DNA of 64,000 nucleotides from Candidatus Zixiibacteriota bacterium (GTDB taxonomy: Bacteria > Zixibacteria > MSB-5A5 > GN15 > JAAZOE01), in NCBI GenBank assembly GCA_023138975.1, contig JAGLON010000039.1, positions 44,295 to 108,294 of the forward strand, given 5' to 3'. This document shows, piece by piece, positions 55,133 through 63,326 of the stretch; within the stretch, counting starts at the first letter, position 1, and the number at the start of each line of letters is the position of its first letter. Below the pieces are notes generated by a model. It did no database searches. It saw only the letters and a program-made list of their open reading frames with translations, and was not told where the DNA came from. The position numbers and the translations under genes are program-made.

Positions 55133-57727
55133 ATGAATAAATGCGTGGTTCGCACGTTCGCAGGTTATTTAAGAATAATGGAAAATATTTCTAACTTAGA
55201 CAACACTTACCTTATAGATCACTTCTTATTTAGTAAATATGATGACAATTTATTGGGAATTGTTGAGAATATTTCCTATGACCTAGACATACAAATGTAT
55301 AGAAACCTGCCTTATGGCTTTAATTCTATTAAATCTGTAAAAATTACTAGAAAGTGCAAACAATTTGCAGATAAATTATCTAAGAGAAGTTGGAAGAATA
55401 ATGGTCGCGAATATCCTATCACATTAGATTCTTTCTACTCTTCTCACTTTGATTTTGTGCGACAAGATGTAGGAAGATCACTATCACTCATTTGCTTATT
55501 GGCATTGAAAACAGTAAATGATTATAAAAATAACTTGTTGTCTAAAGGACTACTCTTTCGCTCAGACCTATATAATTTAAGGCAGCTTGGTATCTGGAAA
55601 AATGAGATAGAACTAGATCGCTTGGTTTCAGATATATTCCGCTCTTCAAAAGCCATTAAACCAATTGATAGAAGATACAAGAAACTACCACTAGTTCATG
55701 ATTTCTTATTTGATGGAAATGAAATGTATAACCTTATTTGCTGGGCAGGTAGTAATAAGAAAGACAAATCTATTAACTTCTATGACGAAAAACTATGGTT
55801 ATTGAACATTACTCCAGAGAGGATATCATTTAGTGATGAAATGGATAATACTTTTACTGATTCCGAACTAATTGATATTTTGAATTCGTTTTTCCCTCCT
55901 GCTACCCTGCTTACAAATACTGAATTTGAACTATATAAAAACAGACTACAAACAAATAAGAAATTAACATTTTTCATAAATAAAGATAGTAGTAACTGCT
56001 CTGAAATTGTAATTGATAAAAATCCAGATAGAGTTATTGATTATTCTACTCAAATTGAGAATAAAAAATACTTATTAGAAAGTAAATTGAATTTTGATTT
56101 TATTTTTACTGAACATACAAAGTTCCCTTTTCAGGGTAGGGATAAGTACATTAAGAAGTTAAAGGAACTTATTGGAGTAGCTACGCCAGTCCAAAATGCT
56201 ATATTTGTAATAGGTGATATGGGAATTGGTAAAACTGCTTTTATTGTAAATTTCATTTTAAAAAGTAAAAAGAACCCTATTTATTATTTCTTTGATCATA
56301 AAATCAAGGAGACAATGTCATTAGATTCTATTATTAGACATTTGTATTGCTCTTTAATTCAAAAACACAATAGAACAATGATTGATCTAAATCTTGAATT
56401 AGATATACTTCTAAAGAATTTCAGTATTTTGGCTCAAGAAATTAATGATGAGTTACTATTAAAAGATAACAAGGAATGCATATTTATTGACGGATTAGAA
56501 CAATTGCTATACTTACCCAATGTGAGACATGAAATACTAGATTGGTTTAAGTCTTTAAGTAATTACAAGAATATAAAATTCATATTTTCATCTCGCTACT
56601 TTAATGAATTGGAGGAATATTTCAGTAAGGATAAGTCAAATGTTATTTTGATTGATAATTCTGAGGAAGATATTGAGAAAATTACTTATAGCTACTGCGA
56701 AAACCGTTTAAAGGATGCTCGAACACCATGTAATTCTTATAGTATATCAGAAAGTAGTCAAGGAAATTTCATGTATGCTTCTTTAATGATAACATCTATT
56801 TTAGAAAAAGAAGAAACATATTATTATGAGGAGGATTATCTTAAAGATCTATATGATAATTATGAAGCATTTACTATTGGATATTTTAAACAGGTTTTAA
56901 ACACTAAATCTATTGAAGTTTTCATTTTGATTAGCATATTAGATACGTATTTTGATAAATCATATGGCAAATACGATAAGGTTTTTATAAAGAAAGTATT
57001 AGCAATTACTGATAAAGAATATCATAATGTCATTAAGCCACTTGAACAATTTCTAAATGTATCAGTATATTTTAAAGAGGGAAAGCTATCTATTTATCAT
57101 CATAGTTTTAGGAATTTTGTTGTAAATTCATATCTTTTCAAAGATAGTGTAAACAGAGTAATAAAGCAGTTAGTCTTATTTGTTAATTACTATATAGAAG
57201 AAAAAAGAATACTTGATATTCCAGAAGATGTATTTTATAACTATCCTGTTTATGCCAAAGAAATTATGGATTCTGAAAAAATATTAAATGGAATAAAAAA
57301 AGAAATTATTCCTTATTTTATAAATAATAAAAAAGTTGATTTGCGATCTTTGGACCCACGGTTTTTGTTTTTCTGTTGTAATTTATCCCGGGAGATAAAA
57401 TCTTCGTCTCATATAATATTTTATTTCTTGATTAATTTAGGAAGAGGTTATCTAGTTATTAAAGATTACAAGGAATTGTTGGATAAAAGTAATGATAATC
57501 TGAATGATAGTATGAGTGATTATGAAAATCTCTTTAAGAAGATTAATGCCAAGAGAAATGCCAAATCTCTAGTCCTCTGTGGAGTTAGCGCATTTATCGC
57601 TGGCAAAATTGGTTCTATTGATTTAGACCTGTTATTCATGCATGTTGTTTATTTATTAAGAGATAAGTTTACTGATAGTGACACAACCTATAAACTCTGT
57701 CTAAAATACTCAAAGGAATGGGTTTAA
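55133..57727 (+). CDS. STAND (NACHT-like) NTPase with novel N-terminal domain
   Basis: The central domain has FQGRDKYIKKLKEL, Walker A GDMGIGKTAF (about 360), Walker B CIFIDGLEQL (about 449) and FIFSSR, which is the NACHT/NB-ARC pattern. The C-terminal 300 residues are helical. The N-terminal about 320 residues match no family I know and could be the effector. STAND proteins of this size commonly act in anti-phage defence. The gene is divergent from the ubiquitin-like operon. Confidence 0.65.
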   Translation: MNKCVVRTFAGYLRIMENISNLDNTYLIDHFLFSKYDDNLLGIVENISYDLDIQMYRNLPYGFNSIKSVKITRKCKQFADKLSKRSWKNNGREYPITLDSFYSSHFDFVRQDVGRSLSLICLLALKTVNDYKNNLLSKGLLFRSDLYNLRQLGIWKNEIELDRLVSDIFRSSKAIKPIDRRYKKLPLVHDFLFDGNEMYNLICWAGSNKKDKSINFYDEKLWLLNITPERISFSDEMDNTFTDSELIDILNSFFPPATLLTNTEFELYKNRLQTNKKLTFFINKDSSNCSEIVIDKNPDRVIDYSTQIENKKYLLESKLNFDFIFTEHTKFPFQGRDKYIKKLKELIGVATPVQNAIFVIGDMGIGKTAFIVNFILKSKKNPIYYFFDHKIKETMSLDSIIRHLYCSLIQKHNRTMIDLNLELDILLKNFSILAQEINDELLLKDNKECIFIDGLEQLLYLPNVRHEILDWFKSLSNYKNIKFIFSSRYFNELEEYFSKDKSNVILIDNSEEDIEKITYSYCENRLKDARTPCNSYSISESSQGNFMYASLMITSILEKEETYYYEEDYLKDLYDNYEAFTIGYFKQVLNTKSIEVFILISILDTYFDKSYGKYDKVFIKKVLAITDKEYHNVIKPLEQFLNVSVYFKEGKLSIYHHSFRNFVVNSYLFKDSVNRVIKQLVLFVNYYIEEKRILDIPEDVFYNYPVYAKEIMDSEKILNGIKKEIIPYFINNKKVDLRSLDPRFLFFCCNLSREIKSSSHIIFYFLINLGRGYLVIKDYKELLDKSNDNLNDSMSDYENLFKKINAKRNAKSLVLCGVSAFIAGKIGSIDLDLLFMHVVYLLRDKFTDSDTTYKLCLKYSKEWV

Positions 57728-57833
57728 TAAATCAATACTTTACAGGCTCAAATAATATGATATTTTGTATATGCTATATGTCTTCTGAGTCTGTATTGAT
57801 TTTTATATTCTTAGAATTCATACATCACTTTCA

Positions 57834-58703
57834 TCAACTTATTTCAAATACTTTTTGAATTTCAGGATTACTGTATTGTGCCGCACCTGTAAGTACAAGC
57901 AAATTAGGTAGGACACTTAATTCACATTTAGTATGTGTATGCCCGCATAGGACAGTGAGATGTTTTTCTGAATGCTGCTCCATAATCTGTACTATAACAT
58001 CCCCGACTGCTTTACAAGAGTAATGTGGAAGAGCTTCAGCCTCAGAGTAGCTTTTCCTGTACAAACAAGATTCTTTGAATGGTGGCACATGGGTCAAGAA
58101 AATAACTCGATCATAAAATTCCAGAGCTTTTAGTAAAAACTTCTGGACATGTTGTGCAGCTTCATCACCAAGTCGATTCATTGTCTTTAAGCGTCCTATT
58201 TTTACATGAGGTTCAATTGAAACCGAACTTGTAGGATGAGAACTTTTAATATCTTTACCATCTGAGAGCATAAAAAGGGAAGGATTGAATTCCTTAATCC
58301 ATATATAATCATTAAGGACTAAATCTGAATTTATAAAGTCGCCTAATCTTCCATCAGCCCAAGCCCCATGTCCTATTAGGGCAGTCTTGGAAGTTAATTC
58401 CTTGATACCAATATTTGGGAGCCAATTTAACTTCTTAGAATTATTAGAAATATTTGATATATCGAGACGAACTTGCTCTATTGATCCCCTATAATAATCA
58501 TTATTACCCAATATAAAATAAATATCTTGATTTAGATGTTGCTCAAACTCTCGGAGATATTCAATAAGAGTATTAGATTCTCCTATATCACCTCCAATAA
58601 GTACCGCATCTGTCTCTGAAGATCGCACAGTATCGATAAACTTCTTTCTCTGTGTTTTGTTCAAGAAATTCAAATGAAGGTCGGTTAACCATGCAAGTTT
58701 CAT
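57834..58703 (-). CDS. Calcineurin-like metallophosphoesterase
   Basis: The 289-residue protein has all five family motifs: TDLHLN (DxH), GGDIGE, GNNDYY, LTHVPP and CGHTHTKC. It should be a metal-dependent phosphatase or nuclease. The substrate is not evident. It stands alone in the island and ends 107 bases from the convergent STAND gene. Confidence 0.85.
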   Translation of the reverse strand: MKLAWLTDLHLNFLNKTQRKKFIDTVRSSETDAVLIGGDIGESNTLIEYLREFEQHLNQDIYFILGNNDYYRGSIEQVRLDISNISNNSKKLNWLPNIGIKELTSKTALIGHGAWADGRLGDFINSDLVLNDYIWIKEFNPSLFMLSDGKDIKSSHPTSSVSIEPHVKIGRLKTMNRLGDEAAQHVQKFLLKALEFYDRVIFLTHVPPFKESCLYRKSYSEAEALPHYSCKAVGDVIVQIMEQHSEKHLTVLCGHTHTKCELSVLPNLLVLTGAAQYSNPEIQKVFEIS

Positions 58704-58794
58704 TTAAGCCTTTGCTTTGTTGTCAAACTAATTGCTAATGATATAATAATATTCTCTGATGGCAATCACTATTCTATCTTTTCCATGAAGTTTC

Positions 58795-58919
58795 TTCTTA
58801 CCCTAAGGGGTACTTAATAGTATTTATTTCCCTGAAACTATTTGTTTTCTGTAACAATTTAGGAAGTACTTTTTCCCTTTGTAAGAGCTCTTACCACAAA
58901 CAATACACTTAATACAGTA
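58795..58919. repeat. Direct repeat, copy of 59464-59585
   Basis: About 120 bases here recur at 59464-59585, starting TTTCTTCTTACCCTAAGGGG. The core TTACCCTAAGGG also occurs at 61374. A 670-base tandem duplication with loss of most of the first copy is the likely history. Confidence 0.85.
58824..58916 (-). pseudogene. Truncated copy of the zinc-finger gene at 59498
   Basis: The frame reads KCIVCGKSSYKGKKYFLNCYR and the same end as the intact 107-residue protein. One zinc cysteine has become Phe (YFLNC instead of YCLNC) and the 5' three-quarters are gone. Confidence 0.85.
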
Positions 58920-59263
58920 GAGAAATAACACATTAACTTTTACAATTACTTAATATTTTATTCTGAGGACAGGAAATATTTGATTGCTTTTCATGGAATT
59001 TTAGTTATGTTTTAAACGTTGACGTTCAACAAAACCTCGCATTGCTGATATATATAGTAGGCAATTGTACTAAAGTTTTAATCCATATTGCCGATAGCTA
59101 AGAAACAGTAGCAGATTTTGCTGATTTGCAAAAAAATGATGTGAATCGATGTTAAATATTTATGTGTCGAAATTTATAAATAAAGCTTGACTAGGTGCAT
59201 GGGATAGCCGATTTAAACCTCAGGGAAAAAAGATAACATTTATTCTTAATAGAGGAGTGAATC

Positions 59264-59434
59264 ATGTCAGTTTGGATGAAAAACACGATAGCAATTTTAA
59301 TATTGCTGACTTGCCTTTTCATTATTCTATCCGACTTATATGAATCTAACATTATTAACTTTGCCTTACTGACTATTGGATTATTTGCCGGATACGTTCT
59401 CGCCCGCGAGCAACAAAAGTCTAATGAAAAATAA
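59264..59434 (+). CDS. Small membrane protein
   Basis: A 56-residue protein (MSVWMKNTIAILILLTC...) with two predicted helices (IAILILLTCLFIILSDL and IINFALLTIGLFAGYVLA) and a charged tail EQQKSNEK. A strong SD (AGAGGAG) is 6 bases upstream. It lies between the two copies of a 120-base repeat. Confidence 0.65.
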   Translation: MSVWMKNTIAILILLTCLFIILSDLYESNIINFALLTIGLFAGYVLAREQQKSNEK

Positions 59435-59497
59435 CTAACAATCAGGAGTGGTTTTTCCTACCGTTTTCTTCTTACCCTAAGGGGTACCTAATAGTAT

Positions 59498-59821
59498 TTA
59501 TTTCCCTGAAACTATTTGTTTTCTGTAACAATTTAAGCAGTACTTTTTCCCTTTGTAAGAGCTCTTACCACAGACAATACACTTGCCTTGGTATTTACTC
59601 AGAGTATCCTTGAAATCATCTATGATGTGATTTAGAAACTCAATAACACCTTGTTTTCCCCATGTTCTTTTCACATATGAAATATAGGAACATGAATGCC
59701 TCTCAAAACGATGGTCTTTTCCCAGATATTTACTTCCTTCATCCATCCATTTATGAAGCTCTTCAAAAGTCTTTCCGGTTCTTTTTTTGCTGTTAGTGCA
59801 ATGTACTTTTAGGCCTGACAT
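59498..59821 (-). CDS. Small zinc-finger protein
   Basis: The 107-residue protein has a helical N-terminal part (TFEELHKWMDEGSKYLGKDHRFERHS, IEFLNHIIDDFKDTLSKY) and a C-terminal treble-clef/ribbon CIVCGKSSYKGKKYCLNC. It may bind DNA or RNA. I do not recognise the family. A truncated copy lies 670 bases to the left. Confidence 0.6.
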   Translation of the reverse strand: MSGLKVHCTNSKKRTGKTFEELHKWMDEGSKYLGKDHRFERHSCSYISYVKRTWGKQGVIEFLNHIIDDFKDTLSKYQGKCIVCGKSSYKGKKYCLNCYRKQIVSGK

Positions 59822-59992
59822 ACTTGATTGAAATCAGACTGGCTATTTAAGAATTTTGTAAATGATTCTGTTTCGATTTGGTGTTTTTTGATTGATGATA
59901 TCGCACAATCGCAAGGTTTATATAGAATGAGATATCTGTAATATTGATATATGCTCAGTATGGCCCTCGGGCAATGCTGAGCCATCATATTC

Positions 59993-60523
59993 TCAATTTA
60001 TAATTCTATTGATCATTTTGTTAATATGTATAGAACAATCACACGCCTTTCTCAGATTGTAGGATGAACTTGAACTAAAGTAGGCGTTTTCTATTCTCTT
60101 TCCAAGCTTTCGTACTCTTTGTATGGGTGATACGAAATCCTCATCGCCACTTACAATGATAGCAGTGTCATATTGGTCTTCATAAGCACCACCGACAAGA
60201 TCGCTGACCAAGTGAGTATCATCGCCTTTGATTTCATATTCTACTGAGCCATTGCGCTTGACTTTCCTCAGCCGACACAACACTACTCTAACTTTTGGTA
60301 TTTTTCGTAAGACACCAAAGAAACTCTGCTGCTTCCAATAAGTCTTTGAATTGGCTCCTAGGTCTAAAGAGGCATTATAATAGTAAACTTGAACTAACTG
60401 TCTGTCTCCAACAAACTCATTGATTAATTTTTGGAAATTGATTTTATTTGCGATGCCCAAACGCTTCGAACTGTGATAGAAATTGCTGCCATCAATCAGA
60501 ATTACTACTCTTTCCTTTGCCAT
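59993..60523 (-). CDS. NYN-domain (PIN-like) ribonuclease
   Basis: The 176-residue protein is a full NYN/LabA-like domain: ILIDGSNFYHS (Asp/Asn), YYYNASLD, KGDDTHLVSDLVGG, AIIVSGDEDFVSPIQ, and GKRIENAYF. These acidic residues bind metal for RNA cleavage. NYN proteins occur in defence and toxin loci. It is monocistronic. Confidence 0.85.
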   Translation of the reverse strand: MAKERVVILIDGSNFYHSSKRLGIANKINFQKLINEFVGDRQLVQVYYYNASLDLGANSKTYWKQQSFFGVLRKIPKVRVVLCRLRKVKRNGSVEYEIKGDDTHLVSDLVGGAYEDQYDTAIIVSGDEDFVSPIQRVRKLGKRIENAYFSSSSSYNLRKACDCSIHINKMINRIIN

Positions 60524-60766
60524 TCATATTTAGTGGAAGAAGTTCTTATAAATCTTACTATGACGGCTCAGCGTTGCCTTGCGACCACACTGAGCTTTAA
60601 CAATACACCATAGAATTCTAGATATATAAATCTTGTTATTTCTAGACATTGAGTGCATTCACTTCACGAAGGCATTCAATTATTCAGTACATTAGCTAGT
60701 AGCTCTGTTCTTTCACCTTCTCTGCAATCAATAGCACATACAATACTAGAATCTTTATTCTTCAAT

Positions 60767-61038
60767 TTACGATTTGTATATTTTGTCATGATGATCAAGA
60801 TCCATAAACATAATTCTATCCAACTCTTTATTGTACTTAAATATCAAGACAAAACTTTTATCAATATGAACTCTTTTGTAGGAATTTAACGGACACTTAA
60901 GGTTCTTATAATGCTCAATATTTGTATTGTTAATTACTTCTGTGATTTTCTTCCAGATAATTTCATATCTCTTTTTGTTTTCTTTAATAATCTTTTTAAT
61001 GCCCGATGAAGTTTCTCTTCAAACTCAAACTTATGCAT
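60767..61038 (-). pseudogene. RelE/YafQ-like toxin with frameshift
   Basis: The gene starts at ATG 61038, overlapping the antitoxin stop by 8 bases, and encodes MHKFEFEEKLHRALKRLLKKT. After an A5 run the frame is lost, but the -1 frame continues KRYEIIWKKITEVINNTN, IEHYKNLKCPL, YKRVHIDKSFVLIFKYNKE and DLDHHDKIY to a stop at 60767, a complete RelE-type toxin of about 90 residues. One added A would restore it. The toxin is thus either inactivated or the A run was miscounted. Confidence 0.8.
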
Positions 61039-61276
61039 TCTCAATGCTGTGTTTTAATTCTTTAATAGAATTGAAACTAATGTACTTACCTGATTTATCA
61101 AGCCGTTGGATATTTTCAATAAACTCAGGTCTTAATTCAGGCTCAAGAATATCTGAACCATACTCGAATACAACTCGTGCAATTGCTTCACTTTTAGTTT
61201 TAAGCCCAAATCTGGCTTTGACTATGTTTAAGATTTGGTTTACCTCTCCAGGAATTTCAATCATAGCTTGTACCAT
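61031..61276 (-). CDS. Antitoxin of a RelE-type toxin-antitoxin pair
   Basis: The 81-residue protein has a DUF2683/RHH-like N-terminus (VQAMIEIPGEVNQILNIVKARFGLKTKSEAIARVVFEY) and a charged tail (FIENIQRLDKSGKYISFNSIKELKHSIENA) that would wrap the toxin. It is immediately upstream of, and overlaps, the toxin gene, the usual layout. AT-rich near-palindromes at 61280-61310 may be its operator. Confidence 0.75.
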   Translation of the reverse strand: MVQAMIEIPGEVNQILNIVKARFGLKTKSEAIARVVFEYGSDILEPELRPEFIENIQRLDKSGKYISFNSIKELKHSIENA

Positions 61277-61788
61277 TCTATATATATGACATATATACGA
61301 AGTATATAAATGTTTGTATTTATTATTCTATATGATCTTGCATATTGTACAGTGTATATTGAGATATTTCTTACCCTAAGGGATACCTAATAGTCTTGTC
61401 TGATAAATATATTTAATGCATTTCAGATGTTATTTGAAGATGTGCATCTTCTTGACATTTGGCATAAATCATTCTATATTTTTGTTGTATTAATTATAAT
61501 AGTTCACATCTATGTAATTATGTATCAGGAAACACATATTAATCTGATGAAGTAAGAACTTCTTAAGGAGAACTCTTTCGAGATATAAAACAATTCTTTT
61601 AAATCCATCAACAAAGAATTCTTTGATTGAAAGTGAGTAGATGGCAGCCTATGGATCGTAGCGCAAATGGAGGCATTCCATCTCAAACGCGCGGTCCTGC
61701 CAGTTCTGAACAGGCTTTCTTTTGTCTACACTCTAATTAAAGCTATTATAGCAATGGAACATATTAAAGAATTTTGGAGGGTAATATT
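61277..61788. other. Gap without gene
   Basis: The gap holds the TATATATGACATATATAC region (61283-61300), a likely antitoxin operator, a third TTACCCTAAGGG element (61374) and, near 61640-61720, a stretch richer in GC than its surroundings. I see no gene. Confidence 0.4.
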
Positions 61789-63180
61789 GTGCCTTGTATG
61801 ATCAGCGGTAATTTACATTGCTGGAGTCTTAAAAACTGCCCAGGAGCAAATAAATGTCTGTGCAAGTGCAATTGTACTCTAAATACAAACCCATTCTGTC
61901 CAAAATCAGAGTTTTGTAAGAATAAATTGCTTTGTAAATCATGCGATAACTTATCTTTTAAGCTTATGGTTTGGAATATTGAAAACCTGACAAATACTAA
62001 GAGACCTTCTAGGCATGGTATTGAAACTAGGATTATTATTATATCAGATTTGATCAAACATGAGAAATTAGATGGCTTAATTATTTTCGAAACAGGTGAA
62101 GAGGACAAAGATGTTATTATTCGTATTGATGGTTATAGTACTCTAACCACAAGAATAACAGGAAAGAACACAGATCAATATGGTGGTGAAACCTATACAA
62201 TAATTTACAAAAATGATATTGTGGCTACTCGTTGTATTATAGGAGAAGATTACGAAAATCATTTCCGGGGAGCGGTATTATGCACTTTCACATTTCAATC
62301 GAGTAATTCTATAAATGTATGTGCTTTACATGCTCCTTCTCCTGTACATAAACTAAATCTACGTTTAAAGCATATTAGTAATTGTTGTAAACTTGCAAAT
62401 AAAGATACAAATGGCAATTTCATATTTTGTGGAGATTTTAATATAAAAATAGAAGAAGGAGGTACAAACACACTAAGAGAAGTTCTACCTAAATATGATT
62501 TGGTCGATAGTTCAGATTTTAAAGTAACCTCGCTCAGAAGGTCAGTAACATTAATAGCAACTAATGGAATTGGCAGCCAGCCTTATGATCAAGTATTTAT
62601 ATATGGGTACACTGGTGTTTTAAAAGATCTATATATCCCTAACCTTAATGCAATTTATAGAATGAATCACTATTTCGAAAATATGCTAAATAAATACATT
62701 AAAACTGCTTTAATAGAATGTCATAAGCTAAATAAAATATTGCACTCTCATGATAAGCTAATATTAAATCCGGATATAAACCTAATTAAAAATACAATTA
62801 CTAATTTTGGGGATACAAATTGTACTTATAACAGTAGTCATGCATACCTGGCTAAATTTAGTAAGGGATATTATAATGAAGTACGTCATCTGTATAAATG
62901 CTTATCTAACTTTTGTAATATGGGTGATATCAGTAAAATATGTGAACAACTTGAAATCACATTCAAAATAGTAAAAGCTCCATTAATACAGAATTGTATA
63001 TTCCTCAATAAGGGATTCTTTAATAAGCTGGAAGGGCAATTTGGTTTGACCATTTCAGCTTGTGATATTTTACTGACGCTATGTTCTTTAGAAAATAATC
63101 AGAAATATGCTTTATTTATCCAAAAATATTTAAGTGATCATTTAGGAATTATAATCCAAGTACCAGTAAAGAAGAAATAA
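61789..63180 (+). CDS. EEP-fold nuclease with Cys-rich N-terminus
   Basis: The start is GTG 61789, 8 bases after SD GGAGG. Residues 1-55 carry about twelve cysteines (CWSLKNC, CLCKCNC, CPKSEFC, CKSC), probably a zinc cluster. An endonuclease/exonuclease/phosphatase domain follows: MVWNIENL, FETGEED, CALHAPSP, FCGDFNI (about 216). The final SDHLGI motif comes only at about 449 because a roughly 170-residue helical insertion splits the fold after PYDQVFIYGYTG. A DNA- or RNA-cutting role is likely; the family is unusual. Confidence 0.65.
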   Translation: MPCMISGNLHCWSLKNCPGANKCLCKCNCTLNTNPFCPKSEFCKNKLLCKSCDNLSFKLMVWNIENLTNTKRPSRHGIETRIIIISDLIKHEKLDGLIIFETGEEDKDVIIRIDGYSTLTTRITGKNTDQYGGETYTIIYKNDIVATRCIIGEDYENHFRGAVLCTFTFQSSNSINVCALHAPSPVHKLNLRLKHISNCCKLANKDTNGNFIFCGDFNIKIEEGGTNTLREVLPKYDLVDSSDFKVTSLRRSVTLIATNGIGSQPYDQVFIYGYTGVLKDLYIPNLNAIYRMNHYFENMLNKYIKTALIECHKLNKILHSHDKLILNPDINLIKNTITNFGDTNCTYNSSHAYLAKFSKGYYNEVRHLYKCLSNFCNMGDISKICEQLEITFKIVKAPLIQNCIFLNKGFFNKLEGQFGLTISACDILLTLCSLENNQKYALFIQKYLSDHLGIIIQVPVKKK

Positions 63181-63251
63181 TTATCCATTTTTCTATTCAG
63201 GCGTCAACAATCAATAAGCTCCATTCATTATCTGCTTTGTTCTCACTATAG

Positions 63252-63325
63252 GTAATTCTCCACGGATTTTTGGTCCCTCTTCGGGTGAAGGAACACAAAA
63301 ACCCGCTTAACCGAAGGAGAATTAC
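63252..63325 (+). promoter_or_regulatory. Stem-loop covering the ArdC ribosome site
   Basis: GTAATTCTCC (63252-63261) is the exact complement of GGAGAATTAC (63316-63325), which holds the SD of the next gene. Pairing would hide the SD. The loop has a further GGTCCCTCTTCGGGTGAAGGAAC-like structure. Confidence 0.6.
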
Positions 63326-63326
63326 T

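Larger units (their letters stand above)
58704..59263. other. AT-rich gap with duplicated gene end
   Basis: Apart from the truncated gene copy at 58824-58916 and its flank, the gap shows no gene. A GTTGA CGT TCAAC palindrome lies near 59018. Confidence 0.4.

Noticed and set aside
60985..61000. Programmed -1 frameshift in the toxin gene
   Set aside because: The A5-G run is not in phase with an X XXY YYZ slippery heptamer in the starting frame, so simple loss of one A is more likely.
60927..61289. Plus-strand ORF of 120 codons
   Set aside because: It is antisense to the toxin-antitoxin pair, whose minus-strand products are clearly real.
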